This document shows positions 45,267-54,850 of a DNA stretch of 64,000 nucleotides, one piece after another. The stretch comes from Crocinitomicaceae bacterium (GTDB lineage: Bacteria > Bacteroidota > Bacteroidia > Flavobacteriales_D > Crocinitomicaceae). Below the pieces are notes generated by a model, which did not search any database, was not told where the DNA came from, and was given only the letters and a program-made list of their open reading frames with translations. The stretch's first letter is position 1, and each line of letters starts with the position of its first letter. Both the position numbers and the translations under genes were made by a program. The stretch lies in the NCBI GenBank assembly GCA_017984635.1, contig JAGNZC010000005.1, forward strand, positions 40,988 to 104,987, in the 5' to 3' direction.

Positions 45267-48200
45267 TTAATTTTTTATAAACCAGTTCAGCTGATAAATT
45301 GCTTCATTTACTGATTTTATTGTTTCTAAATAATTCATCTCTAAATCAATACATTGCTGTTTAGTCTGTAAGAATTCAATCATTGAAATCTCTCCTGTTT
45401 CTAACAATAATGTTGCTTGCTCTTTCATCAATTTTAATTGACTTAAAAGTTTAAATTCATACAATTCATATGCATTCATAGCGCTTTTATACTTAGCTAG
45501 CACTTGGGAATATTGATTCTTTAAATCATACATCATCAGCGTTTTTTGATTCAAACTTTGATCAATATCCATTTTAATCAATTGAATTTTTTTCTTGGAA
45601 GCACCAAAAAACAATGGAACTTGGACTCCAACTTGAACAGATTGAAATCGATCTGATTGCGCAAAGCTTTTGTCGATTCCATTAACACTATGTGAGCCAA
45701 CCAACGTTTGATTGACATACCCAATCGAAAAATCAGGCAGTGCTTTCGAAACGATGAATTTTGCCTCTTTTTCCGATACTTCAATTTGCCGATCAAATTG
45801 TGTGACCATCAAATGATTTGCATAATTCTCAGCATCTTTAATTGGTATAAGTGTTTCGATTTTTTCTTTTATTGGCTGAATTGAAATGGATGTGTTTTCA
45901 CCAATTAAAAAAGACAGATTCGAAAGTTCACTAATCAATTGACTTTCTACTGTTTGGATCAACGTTTTGTTTTCCAAGCGTTTTGTTTCAATTAAGACAG
46001 CGTCTAATTTTGTGATATCTTTTAAGGATAACCGAATTTTAGATTTTTCGTCAATTAATGCATAGATGGAATCATTTTCTTGTAAAAACCGTAGCTTTTC
46101 TTGTAAGAAATTACAGGTATTGAAGCTTTTCTGAATGTTTAATTGTACATTTTTCCAAAGCAATTCGTAGTTCATTTTAGCAAGCGCTTGTTTTGCTTCT
46201 CCTACTTTTTTTGCCTGTTGAAACACGGTTGGAAAAGGAACTGTTTGACTAATCGTTATACTATTGTCTTTGTTGTAAAATGAATTGAATTGGCCTAGCA
46301 TAAAAGAAAATGCTGTTTTAGGTATCTCAACTGCTGCTTTACTAGCCAATAACTCTTTTCCGATTTTTTGTTCTGCAATTTTCAATTCTAGATTTGTCGT
46401 TTTCGCTTTTTCTAAACACATTTCAAGTGTATACGGTTTTGATTGAGCAAAAAAGTGAAACGGAATGAAAAGGATAATGACCAATAACGATGAGTTTGAC
46501 AAGCCTTTCTTTTTGTTCTTTCTTTCAGAAAAAAGATAAAAAATAGGCAATACAAACAATGTTAGTAGTGTCGCTGTAATTAATCCACCAATTACAACTG
46601 TCGCTAATGGTTTTTGAACTTCTGCACCACTTCCATGAGACAATGCCATCGGTAAAAATCCTAAAGATGCAACCAATGCCGTCAAAATTACTGGTCTTAA
46701 ACGAACCCTTGTGCCCATTAATACAATGCGCATTGAATTAGAATACCCCATTTTTTTCAAGGAATTAAATTCTGAGATTAATACGATTCCATTCAAAACA
46801 GCTACCCCAAATAATGCAATGAATCCAACTCCTGCAGAAATAGAGAAAGGCATATCCCGTAACCATAAGGCTAAGATGCCACCCAAAGCAGCTAAAGGAA
46901 TTGCTGAAAAAATCAACGCTGCTTGAATCAATGATTGAAACGTTAAGTACAATAAAAAGAAGATCAACAATAACGAAACTGGAACGGCTATAGCCAAACG
47001 TTCTTTCGCTGCTTCTAAATTTTTAAATGTACCACCAAAAGTTGTGTAATAACCTGGTTCAAAATCAACTTTGGATTCTATGTTTTTTTCCAATTCATGT
47101 ACAATACTTGCGACATCTCTTCCGCGGACATTGAAACCAACAATGATTCTGCGTTTTGCATCGTCACGTTGAATTTGATTAGGACCTTTTTTAAATTCAA
47201 CATTTGCCAATTCTTCTAATGGAACTTGAAGTCCTTGTGGAGAAGCAATTGTTACCGATTTCAAATCATTTAACGACGTTCTATTGGTAGAGTCTAACTT
47301 CACAACTAAATCAAAACGTTTTTCTCCTTCAAAAATTAACCCAGCAGCTTGTCCTGCAAAACTTGTGTTAATTGCTTGATTGACCGCGTCAATAGAAATA
47401 TTGTACTTTGAAAGTGCTGATCGATTAAAAGAAACAATCAATTGTGGCAGGCCTGACATTTCTTCAACATAAACGTCTTGTACGCCATTAATTTTAGTTG
47501 CAACAGCGCCTATTTTACGGGCATATTTACCTAATAAATCTAAGTCTTCACCATAAATTTTTACGACAACATCTTGTTTGGCACCCGTCATTAATTCATT
47601 AAAGCGCATTTGAATGGGTTGTAAAAATCCAAAACTAACACCTGGTATCGAATTCTCTAAAGCCGATTGCATTTTTTCTGCTAAAGCTTCTTTTGAATCC
47701 GCAGAAACCCATTCTTTTTTATCTTTTAAAATAATCATTAAATCGCACGCTTCCATTGGCATTGGGTCTGTTGGAATTTCAGCAGTTCCAATCTTCCCAA
47801 CGACTTGTTTTACTTCAGGGAATTGCGCTAATAAAATCTTGGAAATTTTATTTGTTGTTTCCACAGTTTTTGTCAAACTAGTACCCATTACTAAGCGTGT
47901 TTCAACAGCAAAATCGCCTTCATCCAAAGAAGGAATAAATTCTGCACCTAAGCGATTAAACAAAAGAATACAACTTATAAAAAGCACTATCAAACCAACG
48001 ATCACTTTCTTTTGATTTCTAAGAAAACTATTTAAAGCAGGCATGTATGCTTTTTTTACTGCTGCAATAATTTTATCACTCCACGTTTTTTTAACTACAA
48101 TATTTTTGTTCAAGAACAATGCAGAAATCATTGGAACATACGTCAATGATAAAATCAAGGCACCAATGATAGCAAACATGACAGTTTGAGCCATTGGACG

Positions 48201-49619
48201 AAACATTTTTCCTTCAATACCTACCAAAGCTAACAATGGTAAATACACTACTAAAATGATAATTTGACCAAAAACGGCACTTTTACTGAATTTAGCCGCT
48301 GAATTAAAGACTTGTAAATCCATTTCCTTTTGATTCAACGAACGTGTGCCTTGAAGGTATAAAATATGTAACGTAGATTCAACGATAATAACAGCACCAT
48401 CAATGATTAAACCAAAATCTAAGGCTCCTAAACTCATTAAATTTCCAGACACCCCAAAAACATTCATCAATGCAATGGCAAAAAGCATCGCTAAAGGAAT
48501 GACTGAAGCTACAATTAAACCGGCTCTAAAATTTCCAAGTAATAAAACCAAAACAAAAATCACGATTAGCGCACCTTCAATCAAATTTGTTGAAACGGTT
48601 GAAATGGCATTATCGACTAATTTTGTGCGATCTAAATAAACCTCTACTTCTACTCCATTTGGTAATGTCTTGCGAATTTGATCCATGCGATCTTTTACCT
48701 TTTTAATGACATTCGAAGAATTGGCGCCCTTTAACATCAAAACAATTCCACCTACTGCTTCACCCGTATTATTATACGTTAATGCACCATAACGAACAGC
48801 TTTGCCTATTTTAACTTTTGCAATATCCTTTACTAAAACAGGTGTTCCTAATTGATTTTGGGCAACAACAGTTTGTTCGATATCAGCTATAGATTTCATC
48901 AATCCATCTGTTCTAATGTAAGTCGTCGTAGAATTTTTTTCAATGTAAGCGCCTCCTGTATTTTGATTGTTTTGTTCAACCGCTTTAAACACATCTGATA
49001 TGGTTAATCCAAAACCTTTTAATTGTGTAAGATTGACTGCAATTTCGTATTGCTTTAGATTTCCTCCAAACCCACTAATATCAGCGACTCCTTCTACTCC
49101 GAGAAGTTGTCTACGAATTACCCAATCTTGTATCGAACGTAATTCAGTGGCATCAATTTTAGATTCAAAGCCCTTTTTTGCTTTTACGATGTATTGATAA
49201 ATCTCACCTAAACCAGTACTTAATGCAACTAATGACGGGTCCCCAAATCCAGGAGGGATATTACTTTTTGCTTCTGCTAAACGTTCAGAAACCTGTTGTC
49301 TCGCCCAATAAATGTCGGTATTTTCTTTAAATACAATGGTTACAACACTCAATCCAAAACGACTAAATGAACGAATCTCTTCGATTTCAGGGATTGTTGC
49401 CATTGTTTGTTCAACTGGAAACGTGACAAATCGTTCGATATCTTCAGCACCAGAAGAAGGGGCAGAAGTTACAATTTGTACTTGATTATTTGTAATATCT
49501 GGAACGGCATCGATGGGCAAATTCATTAATGAATAAGTACCCCAAACAATGAGTCCAAGTGTCATAATTCCAACGATTAATTTGTTGGAAATTGACCAAT
49601 TTATTATTTTATGTAACAT
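45267..49619 (-). CDS. CzcA-type metal RND pump fused to a TolC-like outer-membrane factor
   Basis: 1450 residues. Residues 1-1035 are a complete HME-RND pump that takes metal ions from periplasm or cytoplasm and drives them out with protons. Helix 4 has DFGLIIDGAVIIVE with Asp401, Asp407 and Glu414, the acidic triad of CzcA (402/408/415), which favours divalent cations such as Zn, Co or Cd over Cu+/Ag+. After LFSERKNKKKGLSNSS comes a hydrophobic segment (about 1044-1057, ending FFAQS) that looks like a signal peptide, then a full TolC/CzcC-like helical factor (1060-1450). Start codon follows a small partner gene by 55 nt. Confidence 0.93.
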   Translation of the reverse strand: MLHKIINWSISNKLIVGIMTLGLIVWGTYSLMNLPIDAVPDITNNQVQIVTSAPSSGAEDIERFVTFPVEQTMATIPEIEEIRSFSRFGLSVVTIVFKENTDIYWARQQVSERLAEAKSNIPPGFGDPSLVALSTGLGEIYQYIVKAKKGFESKIDATELRSIQDWVIRRQLLGVEGVADISGFGGNLKQYEIAVNLTQLKGFGLTISDVFKAVEQNNQNTGGAYIEKNSTTTYIRTDGLMKSIADIEQTVVAQNQLGTPVLVKDIAKVKIGKAVRYGALTYNNTGEAVGGIVLMLKGANSSNVIKKVKDRMDQIRKTLPNGVEVEVYLDRTKLVDNAISTVSTNLIEGALIVIFVLVLLLGNFRAGLIVASVIPLAMLFAIALMNVFGVSGNLMSLGALDFGLIIDGAVIIVESTLHILYLQGTRSLNQKEMDLQVFNSAAKFSKSAVFGQIIILVVYLPLLALVGIEGKMFRPMAQTVMFAIIGALILSLTYVPMISALFLNKNIVVKKTWSDKIIAAVKKAYMPALNSFLRNQKKVIVGLIVLFISCILLFNRLGAEFIPSLDEGDFAVETRLVMGTSLTKTVETTNKISKILLAQFPEVKQVVGKIGTAEIPTDPMPMEACDLMIILKDKKEWVSADSKEALAEKMQSALENSIPGVSFGFLQPIQMRFNELMTGAKQDVVVKIYGEDLDLLGKYARKIGAVATKINGVQDVYVEEMSGLPQLIVSFNRSALSKYNISIDAVNQAINTSFAGQAAGLIFEGEKRFDLVVKLDSTNRTSLNDLKSVTIASPQGLQVPLEELANVEFKKGPNQIQRDDAKRRIIVGFNVRGRDVASIVHELEKNIESKVDFEPGYYTTFGGTFKNLEAAKERLAIAVPVSLLLIFFLLYLTFQSLIQAALIFSAIPLAALGGILALWLRDMPFSISAGVGFIALFGVAVLNGIVLISEFNSLKKMGYSNSMRIVLMGTRVRLRPVILTALVASLGFLPMALSHGSGAEVQKPLATVVIGGLITATLLTLFVLPIFYLFSERKNKKKGLSNSSLLVIILFIPFHFFAQSKPYTLEMCLEKAKTTNLELKIAEQKIGKELLASKAAVEIPKTAFSFMLGQFNSFYNKDNSITISQTVPFPTVFQQAKKVGEAKQALAKMNYELLWKNVQLNIQKSFNTCNFLQEKLRFLQENDSIYALIDEKSKIRLSLKDITKLDAVLIETKRLENKTLIQTVESQLISELSNLSFLIGENTSISIQPIKEKIETLIPIKDAENYANHLMVTQFDRQIEVSEKEAKFIVSKALPDFSIGYVNQTLVGSHSVNGIDKSFAQSDRFQSVQVGVQVPLFFGASKKKIQLIKMDIDQSLNQKTLMMYDLKNQYSQVLAKYKSAMNAYELYEFKLLSQLKLMKEQATLLLETGEISMIEFLQTKQQCIDLEMNYLETIKSVNEAIYQLNWFIKN

Positions 49620-49674
49620 GAAAAGTGTAATTAATGAAAAGTATAAAACGATCTATTCGTTTCAATTTAATTCA

Positions 49675-50058
49675 TTAACACATTTTGGGAGGATTCCAAA
49701 TAGCAAATAGCTTCTGATGATAGAATGCCTTTTTATAATTGAAATTAACTTTTTGATTGGTTGGAATAAAATCCAATTCTTCAATTGTAACAAGCGTATA
49801 ATCTTGATATATTAAATGAAAAGAATTTGCAGTCATGGTTTTAAAAGGCAAATTCTTTTCATCTTTATTTGGTTTATGCTCTTTTGAATAATGTTCTTTT
49901 AAAAAAGCAATAAAAGATTGGTAATTAGATTCACTTTTTTGATGGCTGTAATAATGCGCTATGACTTCAGAAAATTTAAAATATTCCCCACCTCGCATAT
50001 TAGGTGCAAGTGAAATTATTGTAAAAAGAAAAGTAAACACTATAATTACAAGTCTCAT
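49675..50058 (-). CDS. Small exported protein heading the metal-efflux operon
   Basis: 127 residues. A hydrophobic N-terminus (about 3-20) is probably a signal peptide or anchor. The middle is rich in His, Tyr and Lys (AHYYSHQKSESNYQSFIAFL, HYSKEHKP). The end IWNPPKMC, with a C-terminal cysteine, stands out. I recall small unnamed proteins with this architecture next to CzcA genes in Bacteroidota; no function is established. It is first in the operon, under a well-formed promoter with leaderless geometry. A periplasmic metal-handling or sensing role is inferred. Confidence 0.75.
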   Translation of the reverse strand: MRLVIIVFTFLFTIISLAPNMRGGEYFKFSEVIAHYYSHQKSESNYQSFIAFLKEHYSKEHKPNKDEKNLPFKTMTANSFHLIYQDYTLVTIEELDFIPTNQKVNFNYKKAFYHQKLFAIWNPPKMC

Positions 50059-50062
50059 AGTA

Positions 50063-50070
50063 CAAAGCTA
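50063..50070 (-). promoter_or_regulatory. Metal-efflux operon promoter, leaderless geometry
   Basis: The minus strand reads TAGCTTTG, then TACT, then the ATG at 50058. The box fits TAnnTTTG exactly and ends 4 nt before the start codon, as at 8980 and 24452. Confidence 0.75.
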
Positions 50071-50114
50071 ATTATAATTCCAATGTTATGTTAAACAAAA
50101 AAGTTAATTTAACA

Positions 50115-50429
50115 TTAAGCCATCGTACTTGGTGTACCAAAATTCATTGGGGGCATACCACCATTATTATCATCATCAATATGTCCGAAATTTTGCTCGT
50201 ATTTTTGAACGTTTTCAATCAATGCTTTCATAAAACGTTTTGCATTTTGTGGCGTCATGATAACACGAGAACGTACTTTACCTTTAGGCATTCCAGGCAT
50301 AATTTGAATAAAGTCACATACCATTTCTGCAGGTGAATGCGTAATAATAGCAAGATTTGAATAAACCCCTAACGCGATGTCTTCGGTTAATTCAATGTTC
50401 ATTTGATTTTCATTGTTTGACTCTTCCAT
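50115..50429 (-). CDS. DUF3467 protein
   Basis: 104 residues. The core (NIELTEDIALGVYSNLAIITHS, in part; then EMVCDFIQIMPGMPKGKVRSRVIMTP) matches DUF3467, a small cytoplasmic family without known function. The tail is Gly/Met/Pro-rich. It lies 100 nt past rpoC, beyond a terminator, so it is either expressed by read-through or from a promoter I cannot see; genes of this family often follow rpoC in Bacteroidota. Confidence 0.88.
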   Translation of the reverse strand: MEESNNENQMNIELTEDIALGVYSNLAIITHSPAEMVCDFIQIMPGMPKGKVRSRVIMTPQNAKRFMKALIENVQKYEQNFGHIDDDNNGGMPPMNFGTPSTMA

Positions 50430-50478
50430 TGTTGTATTTTTTATGAAATTACTCTTTTTTTTATTTTTTTAAAAGAAA

Positions 50479-50508
50479 AAAGGAGCAATTTTTTCAAATT
50501 GCTCCTTT
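50479..50508 (-). terminator. Terminator after rpoC
   Basis: A 13-bp stem (50479-50491 with 50496-50508) with a 4-nt loop is followed on the minus strand by a T-run. It ends the rpoBC transcript 22 nt after the rpoC stop. Confidence 0.9.
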
Positions 50509-50529
50509 CAAATATAAGCTTAAAACTGA

Positions 50530-53500
50530 TTAATTTTCAGAGATTTCTTCTAATGCTTCATTAGAAGCAACAATCATTTTTTGGAATCTTCTTACTCCTG
50601 TTCCTGCTGGAATTAAATGCCCAACAATTACATTTTCTTTTAATCCTAATAAATGATCTTCTTTACCAGAAATTGCAGCTTCGTTTAATACTTTCGTTGT
50701 TTCCTGGAAGGAAGCAGCAGAAATAAACGATTGTGTCTGCAACGATGCTCTAGTGATCCCTTGCAACAATGGTGTTGAAGTTGCTGGTACAGCATCTCTA
50801 GCATCTACTAATTGTTTATCTGAACGTTTCAATTGAGAATTTTCATCTCTTAATCTACGAGCAGAAACAATTTGTCCAGCTTTTAATTCAGGAGAATCAC
50901 CAGCATCTACTACAACTTTCATTCCGTAGATCGCATCGTTTTCTTCCATGATATCCGCTTTATGAACAGATTGACCTTCTAAGAAACGAGTGTCACCAGC
51001 ATCAATAATTTCAGCTTTTAACATCATTTGACGAACAATTACTTCGAAATGCTTATCGTTAATTTTTACCCCTTGTAAACGGTAAACTTCTTGGATTTCA
51101 TTTACGATGTATTCTTGTACTTTCGTTGGACCTTCAATATTCAAGATATCATTTGGAGTTGTTGCTCCATCAGATAATGGTTGACCAGCACGAACGAAAT
51201 CGTTTTCTTGAACCAAGATGTGCTTAGAAAGTGGTACTAAATATTTACGTACATCACCATTTTTAGAAGTGATTTGAATCTCACGATTACCACGTTTAAT
51301 TTTACCGTATTCAGCAATACCATCGATTTCAGAAACAACAGCAGGATTAGAAGGGTTACGTGCTTCAAATAATTCAGTTACACGTGGCAAACCTCCTGTA
51401 ATATCTCCTGTTTTACCAGCAACACGAGGAATTTTAACTAAGATTTCACCTGCTTCAATTTTATCACCTTCTCCAACAGAGATATGTGCATCAACTGGCA
51501 ATGAATATTCTCTTAAAACTTCTTTCGTTTTTGCATCAACGATATGAATAGCTGGATTTTTCTTTTTATCTCTAGATTCAGTAATTACTTTTTCAGTAAA
51601 TCCTGTTTGCTCATCGACTTCTTCACGGAAAGTAATACCTTCTTCAATTCCATCAAATACAACTTTTCCAGATACTTCAGAAATAATCACCGCATTGTAT
51701 GGATCCCATTTACAGATAACATCTCCTTTTTTCACTTTCGTGTTTGTTTCAATCACCATTTCAGATCCATAAGGAATGTTAGCATTCATGATAACAATAC
51801 CTGTTTTTTCATCCGTGATTTTCATCTCAGCAGAACGACCAACTACAACAACTCGTTTAGAACCATCAGCATTTGCTTTTTCAATTGTTCTTAACTCATC
51901 GATTTCTAATTTACCGTTTGCTTTTGCTTTCATATCTGAAACATCCGCAATATTAGATGCAGTACCCCCAACGTGGAATGTACGCAATGTTAACTGTGTT
52001 CCTGGCTCACCAATTGATTGAGCAGCAACTACACCAACAGCATCTCCATGTTGAGCTGGTCTATGCGTTGCAAGGTTACGTCCATAACATTTAGAACAAA
52101 CCCCTCTTCTCATTTCACATGTTAATACTGAACGAATTTCAACTTCTTCAATATTTGCTTTTTCAATAGCATGAGCTACATCTTCTGAAATTAATTCACC
52201 AGCAGAAACGATAATAGTATCTGATTCTGGGAAATAAATATCGTGAACAGATGTTCTTCCTAAAATACGATCGTATAACGGTTCAACAACTTCATCATTT
52301 TTCTTCAATGAAGTAGCAACAATTCCTCTCAATGTTCCACAATCGTCTGCATTGATAACAACATCTTGTGCAACATCCACTAAACGACGTGTCAAGTAAC
52401 CAGCATCTGCAGTTTTTAAAGCTGTATCCGCCAAACCTTTACGTGCACCGTGAGTAGAAATAAAGTACTCAAGAATCGATAAACCTTCTTTAAAGTTAGA
52501 AAGAATTGGGTTTTCAATAATTTCTTGAGCAGAAGCACCCGATTTTTGAGGTTTCGCCATCAATCCACGCATACCTGAAAGCTGACGAATTTGTTCTTTC
52601 GAACCACGCGCTCCAGAATCAAACATCATGTAGATTGAATTGAATCCTTGTTTATCTGTTTTCAATTGCTCCATTAACGTATGTGTTAATCGAGAATTTG
52701 TATGTGTCCAAATATCAATAATTTGGTTATAACGCTCATTATTCGTGATAAGACCCATGTTGTAATTCATCATGACTTCTTTCACATCATTTTCAGCCTT
52801 AGCAACTAATTCTACTTTTTCTTTCGGGATAATAATATCATCTAAGTTGAATGACAAACCACCTTTGAAGGCCATGTCATAACCTAATTCTTTAATATCA
52901 TCTAAGAATTGAGCTGTACGAGAAGTACCCGAAATTTTCAATACTTCACCAATGATGTCACGCAATGCTTTTTTCGTCATTACATCATTGATGTATCCAA
53001 CTTCACGTGGAACACGATCATTAAACATCACACGACCACAAGTAGTTTCCAAAATTCTTAATTCTGGAACACCTTGCTCATTTAAGTCGTAAGTTTTAAC
53101 TTTAATGTGCGCATGTAAGTCCAATTGACGTTCGTTGTAAGCGATAATTACTTCTTCCGGAGAATAGAATGTACCACCTTCACCTTTTACGATAACTTCA
53201 TCTGTAGATTTTTTACCTTTGGTAATGTAATACAAACCAAGCACCATATCCTGAGAAGGAACGGCAATTGGAGCACCATTAGCTGGGTTCAAAATATTGT
53301 GAGAAGCTAACATCAATAATTGTGCTTCCAAAATTGCAGCATTACCTAAAGGTAAATGCACCGCCATTTGGTCACCATCGAAATCGGCATTGAACGCAGT
53401 CGTAACCAAAGGATGTAAACGAATTGCTTTTCCTTCAATTAATTTTGGTTGGAACGATTGAATACCTAATCGGTGTAATGTAGGGGCACGGTTTAATAAA

Positions 53501-54816
53501 ACTGGGTGACCTTTCAATACATTTTCTAAAATATCCCAAACTACTGGTTCTTTTCTATCAACAATTTTCTTTGCCGATTTAACTGTTTTAACAATACCAC
53601 GTTCGATCATTTTACGAATGATAAACGGTTTGTATAATTCAGCAGCCATATCTTTTGGCAATCCACATTCGTGTAATTTTAAATCTGGACCTACAACAAT
53701 TACCGAACGAGCTGAATAATCAACACGTTTTCCAAGTAAGTTTTGACGGAAACGACCTTGTTTACCTTTTAATGAATCAGATAATGATTTCAAAGGACGA
53801 TTCGATTCTGTTTTAACAGCACTTGATTTTCTTGAATTATCAAAAAGTGAATCAACCGCTTCTTGTAACATACGTTTTTCATTACGTAAGATTACTTCTG
53901 GCGCTTTGATTTCTATCAATCGTTTTAAACGGTTGTTTCTAATAATTACACGACGGTATAAGTCATTCAAATCTGAAGTTGCAAAACGTCCTCCATCTAA
54001 TGGAACTAACGGACGTAATTCTGGTGGAATAACAGGAACTACTTTCACAATCATCCATTCAGGACGATTATCAATACGTTCTTGAGATTCACGCATTGCC
54101 TCAACAACTTGTAAACGTTTCAATGCTTCGTTTTTACGTTGCACAGAAGTTTCGTTGTTAGCTTGGTGACGCAAATTGTATGAAGTTTCTTCAAGATTCA
54201 TTGTTTTCAACAAATCGTAAAGTGCTTCAGCACCCATTTTTGCAACAAATTTATTTGGATCTGTATCCTCTAAATATTGATTTTCTTTTGGTAAAGCATC
54301 TAAAATATCTAAATATTCTTCTTCCGTTAAGAAATCCAAACGTGTTAATGAAGAACCATCTAAATTAGTTGCAACACCAGCTTGGATAACAACATATCTT
54401 TCGTAATAGATAATTTGATCCAATTTTTTTGTTGGCAATCCTAATAAATAACCAATTTTATTTGGTAATGAACGGAAATACCAGATATGAGCTACAGGAA
54501 CTACTAAAGAAATATGTCCCATTCTTTCGCGACGTACTTTTTTCTCAGTTACCTCTACACCACAACGGTCACAAACAATTCCTTTATAACGAATACGTTT
54601 GTATTTACCACAATGGCACTCATAATCTTTAACTGGTCCAAAGATTCGTTCACAGAACAAACCATCTCTTTCCGGTTTATATGTACGATAATTTATCGTT
54701 TCTGGCTTAAGTACTTCTCCACTTGATTGCTCAAGAATAATCTCTGGCGAAGCCAATGAGATTGTGATTTTGTTGAAGCTACTTTGTTTTTTTGGTGTTT
54801 CTTTTCTGTAAGCCAT
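50530..54816 (-). CDS. rpoC: RNA polymerase beta' subunit
   Basis: 1428 residues. It holds the catalytic magnesium site [15 protein letters not shown] and the N-terminal zinc site ([20 protein letters not shown], about 68-90). The second zinc site ([16 protein letters not shown]) and the bridge-helix/trigger-loop region ([10 protein letters not shown]) follow. The long C-terminal domain is normal for Bacteroidota. 34 nt after rpoB, with a terminator behind. Confidence 0.98.
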   Translation of the reverse strand: MAYRKETPKKQSSFNKITISLASPEIILEQSSGEVLKPETINYRTYKPERDGLFCERIFGPVKDYECHCGKYKRIRYKGIVCDRCGVEVTEKKVRRERMGHISLVVPVAHIWYFRSLPNKIGYLLGLPTKKLDQIIYYERYVVIQAGVATNLDGSSLTRLDFLTEEEYLDILDALPKENQYLEDTDPNKFVAKMGAEALYDLLKTMNLEETSYNLRHQANNETSVQRKNEALKRLQVVEAMRESQERIDNRPEWMIVKVVPVIPPELRPLVPLDGGRFATSDLNDLYRRVIIRNNRLKRLIEIKAPEVILRNEKRMLQEAVDSLFDNSRKSSAVKTESNRPLKSLSDSLKGKQGRFRQNLLGKRVDYSARSVIVVGPDLKLHECGLPKDMAAELYKPFIIRKMIERGIVKTVKSAKKIVDRKEPVVWDILENVLKGHPVLLNRAPTLHRLGIQSFQPKLIEGKAIRLHPLVTTAFNADFDGDQMAVHLPLGNAAILEAQLLMLASHNILNPANGAPIAVPSQDMVLGLYYITKGKKSTDEVIVKGEGGTFYSPEEVIIAYNERQLDLHAHIKVKTYDLNEQGVPELRILETTCGRVMFNDRVPREVGYINDVMTKKALRDIIGEVLKISGTSRTAQFLDDIKELGYDMAFKGGLSFNLDDIIIPKEKVELVAKAENDVKEVMMNYNMGLITNNERYNQIIDIWTHTNSRLTHTLMEQLKTDKQGFNSIYMMFDSGARGSKEQIRQLSGMRGLMAKPQKSGASAQEIIENPILSNFKEGLSILEYFISTHGARKGLADTALKTADAGYLTRRLVDVAQDVVINADDCGTLRGIVATSLKKNDEVVEPLYDRILGRTSVHDIYFPESDTIIVSAGELISEDVAHAIEKANIEEVEIRSVLTCEMRRGVCSKCYGRNLATHRPAQHGDAVGVVAAQSIGEPGTQLTLRTFHVGGTASNIADVSDMKAKANGKLEIDELRTIEKANADGSKRVVVVGRSAEMKITDEKTGIVIMNANIPYGSEMVIETNTKVKKGDVICKWDPYNAVIISEVSGKVVFDGIEEGITFREEVDEQTGFTEKVITESRDKKKNPAIHIVDAKTKEVLREYSLPVDAHISVGEGDKIEAGEILVKIPRVAGKTGDITGGLPRVTELFEARNPSNPAVVSEIDGIAEYGKIKRGNREIQITSKNGDVRKYLVPLSKHILVQENDFVRAGQPLSDGATTPNDILNIEGPTKVQEYIVNEIQEVYRLQGVKINDKHFEVIVRQMMLKAEIIDAGDTRFLEGQSVHKADIMEENDAIYGMKVVVDAGDSPELKAGQIVSARRLRDENSQLKRSDKQLVDARDAVPATSTPLLQGITRASLQTQSFISAASFQETTKVLNEAAISGKEDHLLGLKENVIVGHLIPAGTGVRRFQKMIVASNEALEEISEN

Positions 54817-54850
54817 TTTTGCTACTTTTCTAAATTCAACAACTTGACAA

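Noticed and set aside
46400..46520. RND-OMF join as a frameshift or missed stop between two genes
   Set aside because: The frame is continuous, both halves are complete and intact, and the linker makes topological sense. Such fusions are known in the phylum.
47614..48015. 133-residue plus-strand reading frame opposite the metal pump gene
   Set aside because: Antisense shadow of the RND coding sequence, with no independent promoter or family match.
51544..51894. 116-residue plus-strand reading frame opposite rpoC
   Set aside because: It is antisense to an intact rpoC, with composition (F, S, N rich) typical of the complement of conserved coding sequence.
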